In this document: positions 13,301 through 28,300 of the stretch, in pieces
Numbering within the stretch: position 1 is the stretch's first letter
Layout: each line of letters opens with the position of its first letter
Program-made: the position numbers and the translations under genes
The notes under the pieces: model-generated
What the model saw: only the letters and a program-made list of their open reading frames with translations
Database searches by the model: none
What the model was told of the DNA's origin: nothing
Assembly (NCBI GenBank): GCA_013076295.1
Contig: RQOL01000772.1
Location: 2,881,087 to 2,945,086, forward strand
Reading direction: 5' to 3'
Source of the DNA: Sanderia malayensis
Lineage: Eukaryota; Cnidaria; Scyphozoa; Semaeostomeae; Pelagiidae
DNA: 64,000 bases

Positions 13301-16300
13301 TTCGTAAATTAGGGATATCTCCAGTAAACTTTTATTTATTACTTAAATGCCTTTATGTAATATTTACAGGTGTGGCTTATTTGAAATTTATATATTTTTT
13401 TATTTATTTGCAGATTATGCAGAATTTGGCAAATCATATCCTCTTCACCAAAGAGCCACATATGGAAGTTTTCAACGACTTTCTCAATCGGAACTTCGCA
13501 CGTATTCACGGGTAGGTTTTCCAGTACGCTATACCCCCCCCCCCCCCCCCATCTTATCGCGAGGACAATCTTTAAGACCTTACAAGTTATATTAAAGTAC
13601 AGTGTTAATAGCAAATATTTTTTAAATCTGTTTCAGGTTTTTCGCCAAAGTTTCAACAATCAATTCCAATTCTGAAATGCGCGAAGATGCGTTTTCATTG
13701 GTGAGCGATTCCAATGTTCTCAATCTTCACAAATTGTTGTGGAACAAACAAGAGAAAATCGGACAATACCTAGCAATCAACAGGTATTTGATCGCAAAGT
13801 TTACTGCTATCTAGTATGTTACCCGATTATCCTAATAACCAATCTTACTCTTTCTGTTACATGGTTGATGTTTGGTTTAAATCTTGTGTTCTGTTGTTAT
13901 ATTCGCAGAGATTACAAGTCTGTTGGTAGAGGTCCTTTTGAGAGAATGGTAACACTTTTAGCCCATCTCGGCCCTCCTGATTATCAGCCATCAAGATTGC
14001 AAAAAGGAACACTGTGAGTAGTCAACGAAATTCATTTCACCACACCCCCTGAATAATTGCGCACTTCCATTATTGATGTATATGAAATTTCGTTTTTCCT
14101 GGAGGTTTGAACGTTGTAACCTATTACACCGTGAAGTTAATACTTCTTGTACATCCATATCTTCTATGGATTGGTATAGTGTATTCATTGGCACATCACT
14201 TGTAATACACCAGCTGACAGGCTATGAAAGTATTTTCTATACTGCATAGTGACGTGATGTCAGTTCTGTTAATGTCGATAGCTTTGCTATATCAACGTTG
14301 TGACCTTTTGTTTCTAATGAAGACTGTTCTTTTGTTGCTGTTAGATGGAACAGGACAAGCAGTATGGGTTCAAAGTTCAGAGAGTTCATGACGAAGCATG
14401 CTGGCCAGAACAAGGACGAGTTGCAGTCAATTAAAGGATTGCAATTATTCTACCAGGTTAGCTTATATCTATTGCATGCACCAACAGTCTTGTAAACTCT
14501 GTTTTTGTCACTTGGTTGCTTATGATTTTGAGGCATGTGATTGTGCAATAACCGAATTAATCAATGAACGAGTGAATTAATTGATTAATTAATCAGCCAA
14601 CGAATGAATGAATGAATGGATATATTGATGACAGAAGTCCATCATTGTGTTTTGCAGGAAGGCAAATCTAAAGCTGGCAACCCTGTGTTTTACTACATCG
14701 TGAGAAGATACAGGTAAGCCATGCACATATTCTTATATAAAATTGAAGCTAACATAAAACTTTTGGCCATCTTTATTTTTAGAGGGTAGACTCAGATGAT
14801 CGCATTAACTTGAACATAACAACTACCTTGTAACGCGTTTCCAAGCAATGAAAATGGCATTTTGCTTTTTACTTTCAGGGGAGATGTTATGAACGATGAG
14901 ATCTTAATCTACCACGTTCTAGTGACACTGCAGCCAGTTTATGGTCAACCATGGGATCTTGTTGTTGATTTTACGCATAGTGCTTCTGATAGCCGTTTCA
15001 AGGTAATTTTTATCTTATCCCCCCGTGGATGAATTTTGATTGATACACATTTAGCGGTAATCATGATTTTATACCGGGGGTGAGGTTGTTAAAGTTTCAT
15101 GCTACTTTTCGTCTCTCGCAATCGGTTTAGCGTGTTTCAATGAAAGCCAAGCGTGCTAAAATACAACCCTTTCCACCCGTGTTCGTTGTTGTTAAATCTG
15201 ATAAATTTGATTTCTCGTGGGTTGCATTATTTATTTATTATTTATAAAGCTTACAAAATACTCGGGCATTGAATTTTCGAGAAAAATTGATAGGCATTAC
15301 ATAAATTGCGAGGGAGCATTATATTACTACTAGCTTATTATATGACCTGGATACATGTTATATCTTGACAGCCTGAGACGTTAGCAAAAGCATTTGCAGT
15401 TCTGCCAGAAGCCCAAGTGAAGAGTCTATCTGTTGTTTACATCTACAACATAAACAGCAGCTTACGTCAATATGCTAAGATTCACGATAGAATTCTTTCA
15501 CCCCTGAAGGTAATGTCACATTGCGACGTTTTATTTTGACTTTCAACCTCTGAACTGTAGCCTTTGATCTTTTGTTTCGACTTTTGATTATTAGATTAGC
15601 TTTGTGTAAATGTAACGCGAGTGTGAACTGTGGAACAATGTAGCTCTTGGTTATGTTCTGCTACTTTTTGTTAATCGCAAAATATGTTTATTCATACACC
15701 TTTTGACCTTAAATATTGACCTTTCACCTTATTTTCTGAAATAGTTTCATAATTTCTGAAGTTTTGACCTTCCGGGAAGATACTGACTTTTAACCTTTAC
15801 CCTCGATTTTCTGCATCTCTTTGCCCCATAATCACACCTTGCTACGCTTGATAGATGCATTACGTGATAGAAGCGACAAGTAAGCGCTTCTATCAAGCGC
15901 ATGTGATTTACTTGTTGGTGCAAGTTGAATTCATAAATGCATTGCTGCTAATATTGCCCTGCAGAATACATGAAAATCTCGTTTTAATTTCAGGGCCGTA
16001 CGAACATCATCACCGTTGATTATCTGACAAAGTTCTACGATTTTATAAGCGAAGAGGAGCTGAAACTGCCAAGCTCGACGACTTCACTTGAAGACGATTT
16101 AAAAGTAAGATACGTTTTTTTACATTTATTTCTCACAAACAACCACAGAACCCTTAATTTCTTATTTTAGCAATGCAATAAGGCTTCATGTTTTTCATTA
16201 CAGATTTTTCCCATCCAACGCATCAACAAAGGGACCGTCTTCGTGAAGGTAAGTAAAATATATCATCACCAGCCATGTCTGTTACTCGATCAAGCGTTGT

Positions 16301-19300
16301 CCTTGAAGTTGCACTGCCCTCAGGCTGATTTTTTCATCAATTACTTGCCACTTCTTATACGTTAATCTTCAAATATCCCCCCCCCAGGTTGGTCCAAATT
16401 CTGTGCAAATTCAAGCGGCCGAGAAAGTCAAAGTTCTTGGCTACAACTGCATCATTAATGACGTATTCTATGCTTCGGAGATTGAACAGGTATGCCTTGC
16501 AACTCTGGATTAAACAAACTCTCCATATGATTTCAGTATTGTCTGTTACTTAATTAATCATTACTTATTTGAGGAAGCAATTTTAGTTCCCTGAGAGGAT
16601 CGTTCGGATGATCATGTTGACACTAATTTCTTATTGTGTTGTTGTTGTGTTTTAGGCCACATTTCACGAGGACATGCTCGAGCTTCATTTTACAACTGGG
16701 GGGCCTGGGCTGAGATTTTTTAGCGCATCCGCCGAACAGATAACAATAGCTGTCAATCATGTCATGTCCAGATGGAAGCTTTCTCAACCGGTCAGTGAGT
16801 CAATTTGCTAAACATCTCAAAATCTTATTTGCACAATTTAATCTCGTTTGAGTTCAAAGGTTTAATGTTTAAGGCCAAAGGTTTAATCTGAATCTTGCTC
16901 TTACTTTCTTTTACTTTCTTTGTTTAAAAAATAAATCAAGCATTCATGCAATTTTATGACCAGAGGCTTTATGTATGATGAGATGAAGGCATCTCTTCGG
17001 GAATTTCTGGGGCTAGAGCGGAGGCATTTTTAAAATCATTTCTGGGGCTAGAGTGGAGGCATTTTTAAGGGCATTTCTGAGTTTGAAATAGAAGCATTTC
17101 TAAGTTCTCTAAATGTTGTTAGAAGCTACTATTTACGAAAGCACATGTTGGTGTCTTCATTATGGTATTTATTGTTTTTATTGTTTACTTTGATTGAAAA
17201 CGTAATTGTTTCTCATTATTTTGTGATCGATTTTTCTAGGTATGCAAAACAGTGACAGAGAAGAAGATTCGCCCGAAAGATGTTCCCGGCACACTTCTTA
17301 ACATGGTATTAATTGTCGTATATTTATACCTTGCTTATTACTAACCCTGCCTTAGTTCTAAGCAAGTCATCTAGGTTCTGAGTATAGGACCATAATTGCA
17401 TTTGCTGCTGTTGTTAAGGGGGACTCTCTTTCGTAGGGCCTTTTGAACCTCGGTAGCAAAGATCCTGGCCTGCGTCTAGCAGCGTACAATTTGCTTTGTG
17501 CATTAACAGCCACGTTTAATTTACACATTGAAGAAAGGTTGCTGGAAGCAAAAGGTATGCATACTATCTGTTTTCTGTTCTTTAAGATCATATCAATATT
17601 TGCGAGCTCATGTTTTGTATGTAAGCGAACTTTATTTTTTCGTCAATGAATAACGCAAACTTGCAGCTCCACCAGCTTTGCTCCTTGTAATATAATTTGA
17701 TTTATTATGCAACTCTGTTTAGGCCTGTGTATTCCTGCCAATAATACAATGTTTATCAAAAGCATCAGTCAACAACTAGCAAAAAGGGAGCCAAACATGA
17801 CCCTTGAGGTACGTCAACGTTATTTATTTAAACGAGTCTTTAACAAGTAATGAAGCAAGTTCCACACACCAAGCCTTCAGAAAAGTAGCCATTTAAGGGA
17901 TTTCTGTTGGTGTCAAATTCAATGGGGTGTCAACTGTTTGCAGGGTTACTATTAATCATTATAGTTATAACTTGAGTGATATGTTGTATAAGGTAGATGA
18001 AGTGCCTAGTTAAATGTTCTGCTTTGCAGCTGAGCTTTAGACTGGTATAGCAGCATCATAACGCCCAGGGCGCCCATTATATATCAAGAATCTTATACTT
18101 GCCGTTTATGGGATGAGATATTTAAAAGGCTAGACGTTTATTCAATGCTCTACAGAACACAGCGACGTTTATTACCGGGTCGATTGGTTGAAGTCAGTAA
18201 CCTTATGTTGGTTTAATAATGTATGATCTGTTCCTTCCTTTATAGTTTTTGGATGAATGTATTAATGGCTTCAGCATGTCTGATTTTGAATTGAAGCATC
18301 TTTGCCTAGAATACATGGCTCCATGGTTACCTAACTTGACAAAGTCAGTTTCGAGTTTTCGTCCTATTTAATTTCTGCGTTACGTCTCGCAGTCCGTTTT
18401 CGCAATTCACCAATAAACATTGTACTGTCTGTAAAACAACTCCATTATGTAATGAACTGAGGATTTCCCCCTCTCTTCAAGGTTCTGCAAATGCGTGTCG
18501 GAGAATCCATCTCGAGTTAAACTTGGACTCATATTGGATAAGTTGATCCAGTTGACCATTGATGAAAGACAGGTATGTCCATTTTATTTTCATTCGTTTA
18601 TTTTTATTACTTAACCAGTATTACACTGCGGTAAAGTTAATAACTGATAACAAAGACAACATAACTGATTAATTCAACCAGCCCAATGGATAAGGCATCT
18701 GACTTCGAATCAGGGGATTCTAGGTTCGAGTCCTGGCAGGGTCGTGTTTTTGAGTTGTTTTACTGCAATTCATTTCGGAGCTAGAGTAATTCACTTTGCA
18801 ATCTAAACTTTATTAGTCAACCGGCCCTGTGGCCCAATGGATAAGGCATCTGACTTCGAATCAGGGGATTCCAGGTTCGAGTCCTGGCAGGGTCTTTTTT
18901 TTTTAGTTCTTTTACTGCAATTCATTTCGGAGCTTGAGTAATTCTTTTTGCAATCTAAACTTTATTAGTCAACCGACCCTGTGGCCCAATGGATAAGGCA
19001 TCTCACTACGAATCAGGGGATTCCAGGTTCGAGTCCTGGCAGGGTCGTGTTTTTGAGTTGTTTTACTGCAATTCATTTCGGAGCTTGAGTAATTCTTTTT
19101 GCAATCTAAACTTTATTAGTCAACCGACCCTGTGGCCCAATGGATAAGGCATCTGACTACGAATCAGGGGATTCCAGGTTCGAGTCCTGGCAGGGTCGTG
19201 TTTTTGAGTTGTTTTACTGCAATTCATTTCGGAGCTAGAGTAATTCACTTTGCAATCTAAACTTTATTAGTCAACCGGCCCTGTGGCCCAATGGATAAGG

Positions 19301-22300
19301 CATCTGACTTCGAATCAGGGGATTCCAGGTTCGAGTCCTGGCAGGGTCTTTTTTTTTTAGTTCTTTTACTGCAATTCATTTCGGAGCTTGAGTAATTCTT
19401 TTTGCAATCTAAACTTTATTAGTCAACCGGCCCTGTGGCCCAATGGATAAGGCATCTGACTTCGAATCAGGGGATTCCAGGTTCGAGTCCTGGCATGGTC
19501 GTGTTTTTGAGTTGTTGTACTGCAATAAATCTTGGAGCTAGAGTAATTCACTTTGCAATCTAAACTTTATTAGTCAACCGGCCCTGTGGCCCAATGGATA
19601 AGGCATCTGACTTCGAATCAGGGGATTCCAGGTTCGAGTCCTGGCAGGGTCTTTTTTTTTAGTTCTTTTACTGCAATTCATTTCGGAGCTTGAGTAATTC
19701 TTTTTTCAATCTAAACTTTATTAGTCAACCGGCCCTGTGGCCCAATGGATAAGGCATCTGACTTCGAATCAGGGGATTCCAGGTTCGAGTCCTGGCAGGG
19801 TCGTGTTTTTGAGTTGTTTTACTGCAATGCATTTTGGAGCTAGAGTAATTCACTTTGCAATCTAAACTTTATTAGTCAACCGGCCCTGTGGCCCAATGGA
19901 TAAGGCATCTGACTTCGAATCAGGGGATTCCAGGTTCGAGTCCTGGCAGGGACGTGTTTTTGAGTTGTTTTACTGCAATGCATTTTGGAGCTAGAGTAAT
20001 TCACTTTGCAATCTAAACTTTATTAGTCAACCGGCCCTGTGGCCCAATGGATAAGGCATCTGACTACGAATCAGGGGATTCCAGGTTCGAGTCCTGGCAG
20101 GGTCATGTTTTTGAATTGTTTTACTGCATGAAATCTTGGAGCTAGAGTAATTCACTTTGCAATCTAAACTTTATTAGTCAACCGGCCCTGTGGCCCAATG
20201 GATAAGGCATCTGACTACGAATCAGGGGATTCCAGGTTCGAGTCCTGGCAGGGTCGTGTTTTTGAGTTGTTGTACTGCACTAAATCTTGGAGCTAGAGTA
20301 ATTCACTTTGTAATCTGAACTTTATTAGTCAACCGGCCCTGTGGCCCAATGGATAAGGCATCTGACTACGAATCAGGGGATTCCAGGTTCGAGTCCTGGC
20401 AGGGTCGTGTTTTTGAATTGTTTTACTGCATGAAATCTTGGAGCTAGAGTAATTCACTTTGCAATCTGAACTTTGTTGGTCCACCGGCCCTGTGGCCCAA
20501 TGGATAAGGCATCTGACTACGAATCAGGGGATTCCAGGTTCGAGTCCTGGCAGGGTCGTGTTTTTGAATTGTTTTACTGCATGAAATCTTGGAGCTAGAG
20601 TAATTCACTTTGCAATCTGAACTTTGTTGGTCAACCGGCCCTGTGGCCCAATGGATAAGGCATCTGACTACGAATCAGGGGATTCCAGGTTCGAGTCCTG
20701 GCAGGGTCGTTTTTTTTTAGTTGTTTTACTGCAATGCATTTTGAAGCTAGAGTTGTTCACTTTATCTGATTACGAATCAGGGGATTCCAGGTTCGAGTCC
20801 TGGCAGGGTCGTGTTTTTGAGTTGTTTTACTGCAATGCATTTTGGAGCCGGAGTAATTCACTTTGCAATCTAAACTTTATTAGTCAACCGGCCCTGTGGC
20901 CCAATGGATAAGGCATCTGACTACGAATCAGGGGATTCCAGGTTCGAGTCCTGGCAGGGTCGTGTTTTTGAATTGTTTTACTGCATGAAATCTTGGAGCT
21001 AGAGTAATTCACTTTGCATTCTGAACTTTGTTGGTCAACCGGCCCTGTGGCCCAATGGATAAGGCATCTGACTTCGAATCAGGGGATTCCAGGTTCGAGT
21101 CCTGGCAGGGTCGTGTTTTTGAATTGTTTTACTGCATGAAATCTGGGAGCTAGAGTAATTCACTTTGCAATCTGAACTTTGTTGGTCAACCGGCCCTGTG
21201 GCCCAATGGATAAGGGAACTGACTACGAATCAGGGGATTCCAGGTTCGAGTCCTGGCAGGGTCGTGTTTTTGAATTGTTTTACTGCAATAAATCTTGGAG
21301 CTAGAGTAATTCACTTTGCAATCTAAACTTTATTAATCAACCGGCCCTGTGGCCCAATGGATAAAGCATCTGACTTCGAATCAGGGGATTCCAGGTTCGA
21401 GTCCTGGCAGGGTCGTGTTTTTGATTTCTTTTACTGCAATAAATCTTGGAGCTAGAGTAATTCACTTTGCAATCTGAACTTTGTTGGTCAACCGGCCCTG
21501 TGGCCCAATGGATAAGGCATCTGACTACGAATCAGGGGATTCCAGGTTCGAGTCCTGGCAGGGTCGTGTTTTTGAATTGTTTTACTGCATGAAATCTTGG
21601 AGCTAGAGTAATTCACTTTGCAATCTAAACTTTATTAGTCAACCGGCCCTGTGGCCCAATGGATAAGGCATCTGACTTCGAATCAGGGGATTCCAGGTTC
21701 GAGTCCTGGCAGGGTCGTGTTTTTGAGTTGTTGTACTGCAATAAATCTTGGAGCTAGAGTAATTCACTTTGCAATCTAAACTTTATTAGTCAGCCGGCCC
21801 TGTGGCCCAATGGATAAGGGAACTGACTACGAATCAGGGGATTCCAGGTTCGAGTCCTGGCAGTGTCGTGTTTTTGAGTTGTTTTACTCCAATACATTTT
21901 GGAGCTAGAGTAATTCACTTTGCCATCTAAACTTTATTAGTCAACCGGCCCTGTGGCCCAATGGATAAGGCATCTGACTTCGAATCAGGGGATTCCAGGT
22001 TCGAGTCCTGGCAGGGTCGTGTTTTTGAGTTCTTTTACTGCAATGCATTTTGGAGCTAGAGTAATTCACTTTGCAATCTGAACTTTATTAGTCAACCGGC
22101 CCTGTGGCCCAATGGATAAGGCATCTGACTTCGAATCAGGGGATTCCAGGTTCGAGTCCTGGCAGGGTCGTGTTTTTGAGTTGTTTTACTGCAATAAATC
22201 TTGGAGCTTGAGTAATTCATTTTGCAATCTAAACTTTATTAGTCAACCGGCCCTGTGGCCCAATGGATAAGGCATCTGACTACGAATCAGGGGATTCCAG

Positions 22301-25300
22301 GTTCGAGTCTTGGCAGGGTCGTGTTTTTGATTTCTTTTACTGCAATAAATCTTGGAGCTAGAGTAATTCACTTTGTAATCTAAACTTTATTAGTCAACCG
22401 GCCCTGTGGCCCAATGGATAAGGCATCTGACTACGAATCAGGGGATTCCAGGCTCGAGTCCTGGCAGGGTCGTGTTTTTGAATTGTGTTACTGCAATAAA
22501 TCTTGGAGCTAGAGTAATTCACTTTGCAATCTAAACTTTATTAGTCAACCGGCCCTGTGGCCCAATGGATAAGGCATCTGACTACGAATCAGGGGATTCC
22601 AGGTTCGAGTCCTGGCAGGGTCGTGTTTTTGATTTCTTTTACTGCAATAAATCTTGGAGCTAGAGTAATTCACTTGCAATCTAAACTTTATTAGTCAACC
22701 GGCCCTGTGGCCCCCATGGATAAGGCATCTGACTACGAATCAGGGGATTCCAGGTTCGAGTCCTGGCAGGGTCGTGTTTTTGATTTCTTTTACTGCAATA
22801 AATCTTGGAGCTAGAGTAATTCACTTTGCAATCTAAACTTTATTAGTCAACCGGCCCTGTGGCCCAATGGATAAGGCATCTGACTACGAATCAGGGGATT
22901 CCAGGTTCGAGTCCTGGCAGGGTCGTTTTTTTTTAGTTGTTTTACTGCAATGCATTTTGAAGCTAGAGTTGTTCACTTTATCTGATTACGAATCAGGGGA
23001 TTCCAGGTTCGAGTCCTGCAGGGTCGTGTTTTTGAGTTGTTTTACTGCAATGCATTTTGGAGCCGGAAGTAATTTCACTTTGCAATCTAAACTTTATTAG
23101 TCAACCGGCCCTGTGGCCCAATGGATAAGGCATCTGACTACGAATCAGGGGATTCCAGGTTCGAGTCCTGGCAGGGTCGTGTTTTTGAATTGTTTTACTA
23201 CATGAAATCTTGGAGCTAGAGTAATTCACTTTGCATTCTGAACTTTGTTGGTCAACCGGCCCTGTGGCCCAATGGATAAGGCATCTGACTTCGAATCAGG
23301 GGATTCCAGGTTCGAGTCCTGGCAGGGTCGTGTTTTTGAATTGTTTTACTGCATGAAATCTTGGAGCTAGAGTAATTCACTTTGCAATCTGAACTTTGTT
23401 GGTCAACCGGCCCTGTGGCCCAATGGATAAGGGAACTGACTACGAATCAGGGGATTCCAGGTTCGAGTCCTGGCAGGGTCGTGTTTTTGAATTGTTTACT
23501 GCAATAAATCTTGGAGCTAGAGTAATTCACTTTGCAATCTAAACTTTATTAATCAACCGGCCCTGTGGCCCAATGGATAAAGCATCTGACTTCGAATCAG
23601 GGGATTCCAGGTTCGAGTCCTGGCAGGGTCGTGTTTTTGATTTCTTTTACTGCAAAAATCTTGGAGCTAGAGTAATTCACTTTGCAATCTGAACTTTGTT
23701 GGTCAACCGGCCCTGTGGCCCAATGGATAAGGCATCTGACTACGAATCAGGGGATTCCAGGTTCGAGTCCTGGCAGGGTCGTGTTTTTTGAATTGTTTAC
23801 TGCATGAAATCTGGAGCTAGAGTAATTCACTTTGCAAATCTAAACTTATATTAGTCAACCGCCCTGTGGCCCAATGGATAAGGCATCTGACTTCGAATCA
23901 GGGATTCCAGTGTCGACCTTTGTTTTGAGTTGTTAGTTGTTTACTGCAATAAATCTTGGAGCTAGAGTAATTCACTTTGCAATCTAAACTTTATTAGTCA
24001 ACCGGCCCTGTGGCCCAATGGATAAGGCATCTGACTACGAATCAGGGGATTCCAGGTTCGAGTCCTGGCAGGTCGTGTTTTTGAGTTGTTTTACTGCAAT
24101 AATTTTGGAGCTAGAGTAATTCACTTTGCAATCTAAACTTTATTAGTCAACCGGCCCTGTGGCCCAATGGATAAGGCATCTGACTTCGAATCAGGGGATT
24201 CCAGGTTCGAGTCCTGGCAGGGTCGTGTTTTTGAGTTTTTTACTGCAATATTTGGAGCTAGAGTAATTCACTTTGCAATCTAAACTTTATTAGTCAACCG
24301 GCCCTGTGGCCCAATGGATAAGGCATCTGACTACGAATCAGGGGATTCCAGGTTCGAGTCCTGGCAGGGTCGTGTTTTTGAGTTTTTTACTGCAATAAAT
24401 CTTGGAGCTAGAGTAATTCACTTTGCAATCTAAACTTTATTAGTCAACCGGCCCTGTGGCCCAATGGATAAGGCATCTGACTACGAATCAGGGGATTCCA
24501 GGTTCGAGTCCTGGCAGGGTCGTGTTTTTGATTTTTTACTGCAATAAATCTTGGAGCTAGAGTAATTCACTTTGCAATCTAAACTTTATTAGTCAACCGG
24601 CCCTGTGGCCCAATGGATAAGGCATCTGACTACGAATCAGGGGATTCCAGGTTCGAGTCCTGGCAGGGTCGTGTTTTTGATTGTGTTTACTGCAATAAAT
24701 CTTGGAGCTAGAGTAATTCACTTTGCAATCTAAACTTTATTAGTCAACCGGCCCTGTGGCCCAATGGATAAGGCATCTGACTACGAATCAGGGGATTCCA
24801 GGTTCGAGTCCTGGCAGGGTCGTGTTTTTGATTTCTTTACTGCAATAAATCTTGGAGCTAGAGTAATTCACTTTGCAATCTAAACTTTATTAGTCAACCG
24901 GCCCTGTGGCCCAATGGATAAGGCATCTGACTACGAATCAGGGGATTCCAGGTTCGAGTCCTGGCAGGGTCGTGTTTTTGATTTTTTACTGCAATAAATC
25001 TTGGAGCTAGAGTAATTCACTTTGCAATCTAAACTTTATTAGTCAACCGGCCCTGTGGCCCAATGGATAAGGCATCTGACTACGAATCAGGGGATTCCAG
25101 GTTCGAGTCCTGGCAGGGTCGTGTTTTTGAATTGTTTTACTGCAATAAATCTTGGAGCTAGAGTAATTCACTTTGCAATCTAAACTTTATTAGTCAACCG
25201 GCCCTGTGGCCCAATGGATAAGGCATCTGACTACGAATCAGGGGATTCCAGGTTCGAGTCCTGGCAGGGTCGTGTTTTTGAATTGTTTTACTGCAATAAA

Positions 25301-28300
25301 TCTTGGAGCTAGAGTAATTCACTTTGCAATCTAAACTTTATTAGTCAACCGGCCCTGTGGCCCAATGGATAAGGCATCTGACTACGAATCAGGGGATTCC
25401 AGGTTCGAGTCCTGGCAGGGTCGTGTTTTTGATTTTTTTACTGCAATAAATCTTGGAGCTAGAGTAATTCACTTTGCAATCTAAACTTTGTCAACCGGCC
25501 CTGTGGCCCAATGGATAAGGCATCTGACTACGAATCAGGGGATTCCAGGTTCGAGTCCTGGCAGGGTCGTGTTTTTGAATTGTTTTACTGCAATAAATCT
25601 TGGAGCTAGAGTAATTCACTTTGCAATCTAAACTTTATTAGTCAACCGGCCCTGTGGCCCAATGGATAAGGCATCTGACTTCGAATCAGGGGATTCCAGG
25701 TTCGAGTCCTGGCAGGGTCGTGTTTTTGAGTTGTTTTACTGCAATATTTGGAGCTAGAGTAATTCACTTTGCAATCTAACTTTATTAGTCAACCGGCCCT
25801 GTGGCCCAATGGATAAGGCATCTGACTACGAATCAGGGGATTCCAGGTTCGAGTCCTGGCAGGTCGTGTTTTTGAGTTGTTTTTCCAATAATTTGGAGCT
25901 AGAGTAATTCACTTTGCAATCTAAACTTTATTAGTCAACCGGCCCTGTGGCCCAATGGATAAGGCATCTGACTTCGAATCAGGGGATTCCAGGTTCGAGT
26001 CCTGGCAGGGTCGTGTTTTTGAGTTGTTTTACTGCAATATTTGGAGCTAGAGTAATTCACTTTGCAATCTAAACTTTATTAGTCAACCGGCCCTGTGGCC
26101 CAATGGATAAGGCATCTGACTACGAATCAGGGGATTCCAGGTTCGAGTCCTGGCAGGGTCGTGTTTTTGAGTTGTTTTACTGCAATAAATCTTGGAGCTA
26201 GAGTAATTCACTTTGCAATCTAAACTTTATTAGTCAACCGGCCCTGTGGCCCAATGGATAAGGCATCTGACTACGAATCAGGGGATTCCAGGTTCGAGTC
26301 CTGGCAGGGTCGTGTTTTTGATTTCTTTTACTGCAATAAATCTTGGAGCTAGAGTAATTCACTTTGCAATCTAAACTTTATTAGTCAACCGGCCCTGTGG
26401 CCCAATGGATAAGGCATCTGACTACGAATCAGGGGATTCCAGGTTCGAGTCCTGGCAGGGTCGTGTTTTTGATTGTTTTACTGCAATAAATCTTGGAGCT
26501 AGAGTAATTCACTTTGCAATCTAAACTTTATTAGTCAACCGGCCCTGTGGCCCAATGGATAAGGCATCTGACTACGAATCAGGGGATTCCAGGTTCGAGT
26601 CCTGGCAGGGTCGTGTTTTTGATTTCTTTTACTGCAATAAATCTTGGAGCTAGAGTAATTCACTTTGCAATCTAAACTTTATTAGTCAACCGGCCCTGTG
26701 GCCCAATGGATAAGGCATCTGACTACGAATCAGGGGATTCCAGGTTCGAGTCCTGGCAGGGTCGTGTTTTTGAATTGTTTTACTGCAATAAATCTTGGAG
26801 CTAGAGTAATTCACTTTGCAATCTAAACTTTATTAGTCAACCGGCCCTGTGGCCCAATGGATAAGGCATCTGACTTCGAATCAGGGGATTCCAGGTTCGA
26901 GTCCTGGCAGGGTCGTGTTTTGATTTTTTTACTGCAATAAATCTTGGAGCTAGAGTAATTCACTTTGCAATCTAAACTTTATTAGTCAACCGGCCCTGTG
27001 GCCCAATGATAAGGCATCTGACTACGAATCAGGGATTCCAGGTTCGAGTCCTGGCAGGGTCGTGTTTTTGAGTTGTTTTACTGCAATAAATCTTGGAGCT
27101 AGAGTATTCACTTTGCAATCTAAACTTTATTAGTCAACCGGCCCTGTGGCCCAATGGATAAGGCATCTGACTACGAATCAGGGGATTCCAGGTTCGAGTC
27201 CTGGCAGGGTCGTGTTTTTGAGTTGTTTTACTGCAATAAATCTTGGAGCTAGAGTGATTCACTTTGCAATCTAAACTTTATTAGTCAACCGGCCCTGTGG
27301 CCCAATGGATAAGGCATCTGACTTCGAATCAGGGATTCCAGTTCGAGTCCTGGCAGGGTCGTGTTTTTGAGTTGTTTACTGCAATAAATCTTGGAGCTAG
27401 AGTAATTCACTTTGCAATCTAAACTTTATTAGTCAACCGGCCCTGTGGCCCAATGGATAAGGCATCTGACTTCGAATCAGGGGATTCCAGGTTCGAGTCC
27501 TGGCAGGTCGTGTTTTTGAGTTGTTTTACTGCAATAAATCTTGGAGCTAGAGTAATTCACTTTGCAATCTAAACTTTATTAGTCAACCGGCCCTGTGGCC
27601 CAATGGATAAGGCATCTGACTACGAATCAGGGGATTCCAGGTTCGAGTCCTGGCAGGGTCGTGTTTTTGAGTTGTTTTACTGCAATAAATCTTGGAGCTA
27701 GAGTAATTCACTTTGCAATCTAAACTTTATTAGTCAACCGGCCCTGTGGCCAATGGATAAGGATCTGACTTCGAAATCAGGGGATTCCAGGTTCGAGTCC
27801 TGGCAGGGTTCGTGTTTTTGAGTTGTTACTGCATAAATCTTGGAGCTAGAGTAATTCACTTTGCAATCTAAACTTTATTAGTCAACCGGCCCTGTGGCCC
27901 AATGGATAAGGCATCTGACTACGAATCAGGGGATTCCAGGTTCGAGTCCTGGCAGGGTCGTGTTTTTGATTTTACTGCAATAAATCTTGGAGCTAGAGAT
28001 TCACTTTGCAATCTAAACTTTATTAGTCAACCGGCCCTGTGGCCCAATGGATAAGGCATCTGACTCGAATCAGGGGATTCCAGGTTCGAGTCCTGGCAGG
28101 GTCGTGTTTTTGAGTTGTTTTACTGCAATAAATCTTGGAGCTAGAGTAATTCACTTTGCAATCTAAACTTTATTAGTCAACCGGCCCTGTGGCCCAATGG
28201 ATAAGGCATCTGACTACGAATCAGGGGATTCCAGGTTCGAGTCCTGGCAGGGTCGTGTTTTGATTGTTTTACTGCAATAAATTTGGAGCTAGAGTAATTC

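Noticed and set aside
15001..15360. Possible extra NF1 exon in this longer intron
   Set aside because: Flanking exons join in phase (ending RFK, then PETLAKAF) as in the family, so no further exon is needed.
20624..23100. Reading frames starting [11 protein letters not shown] in the tRNA array
   Set aside because: They are translations of tRNA and spacer units read in one frame, and their copies follow the 151-base period. Not a protein gene.
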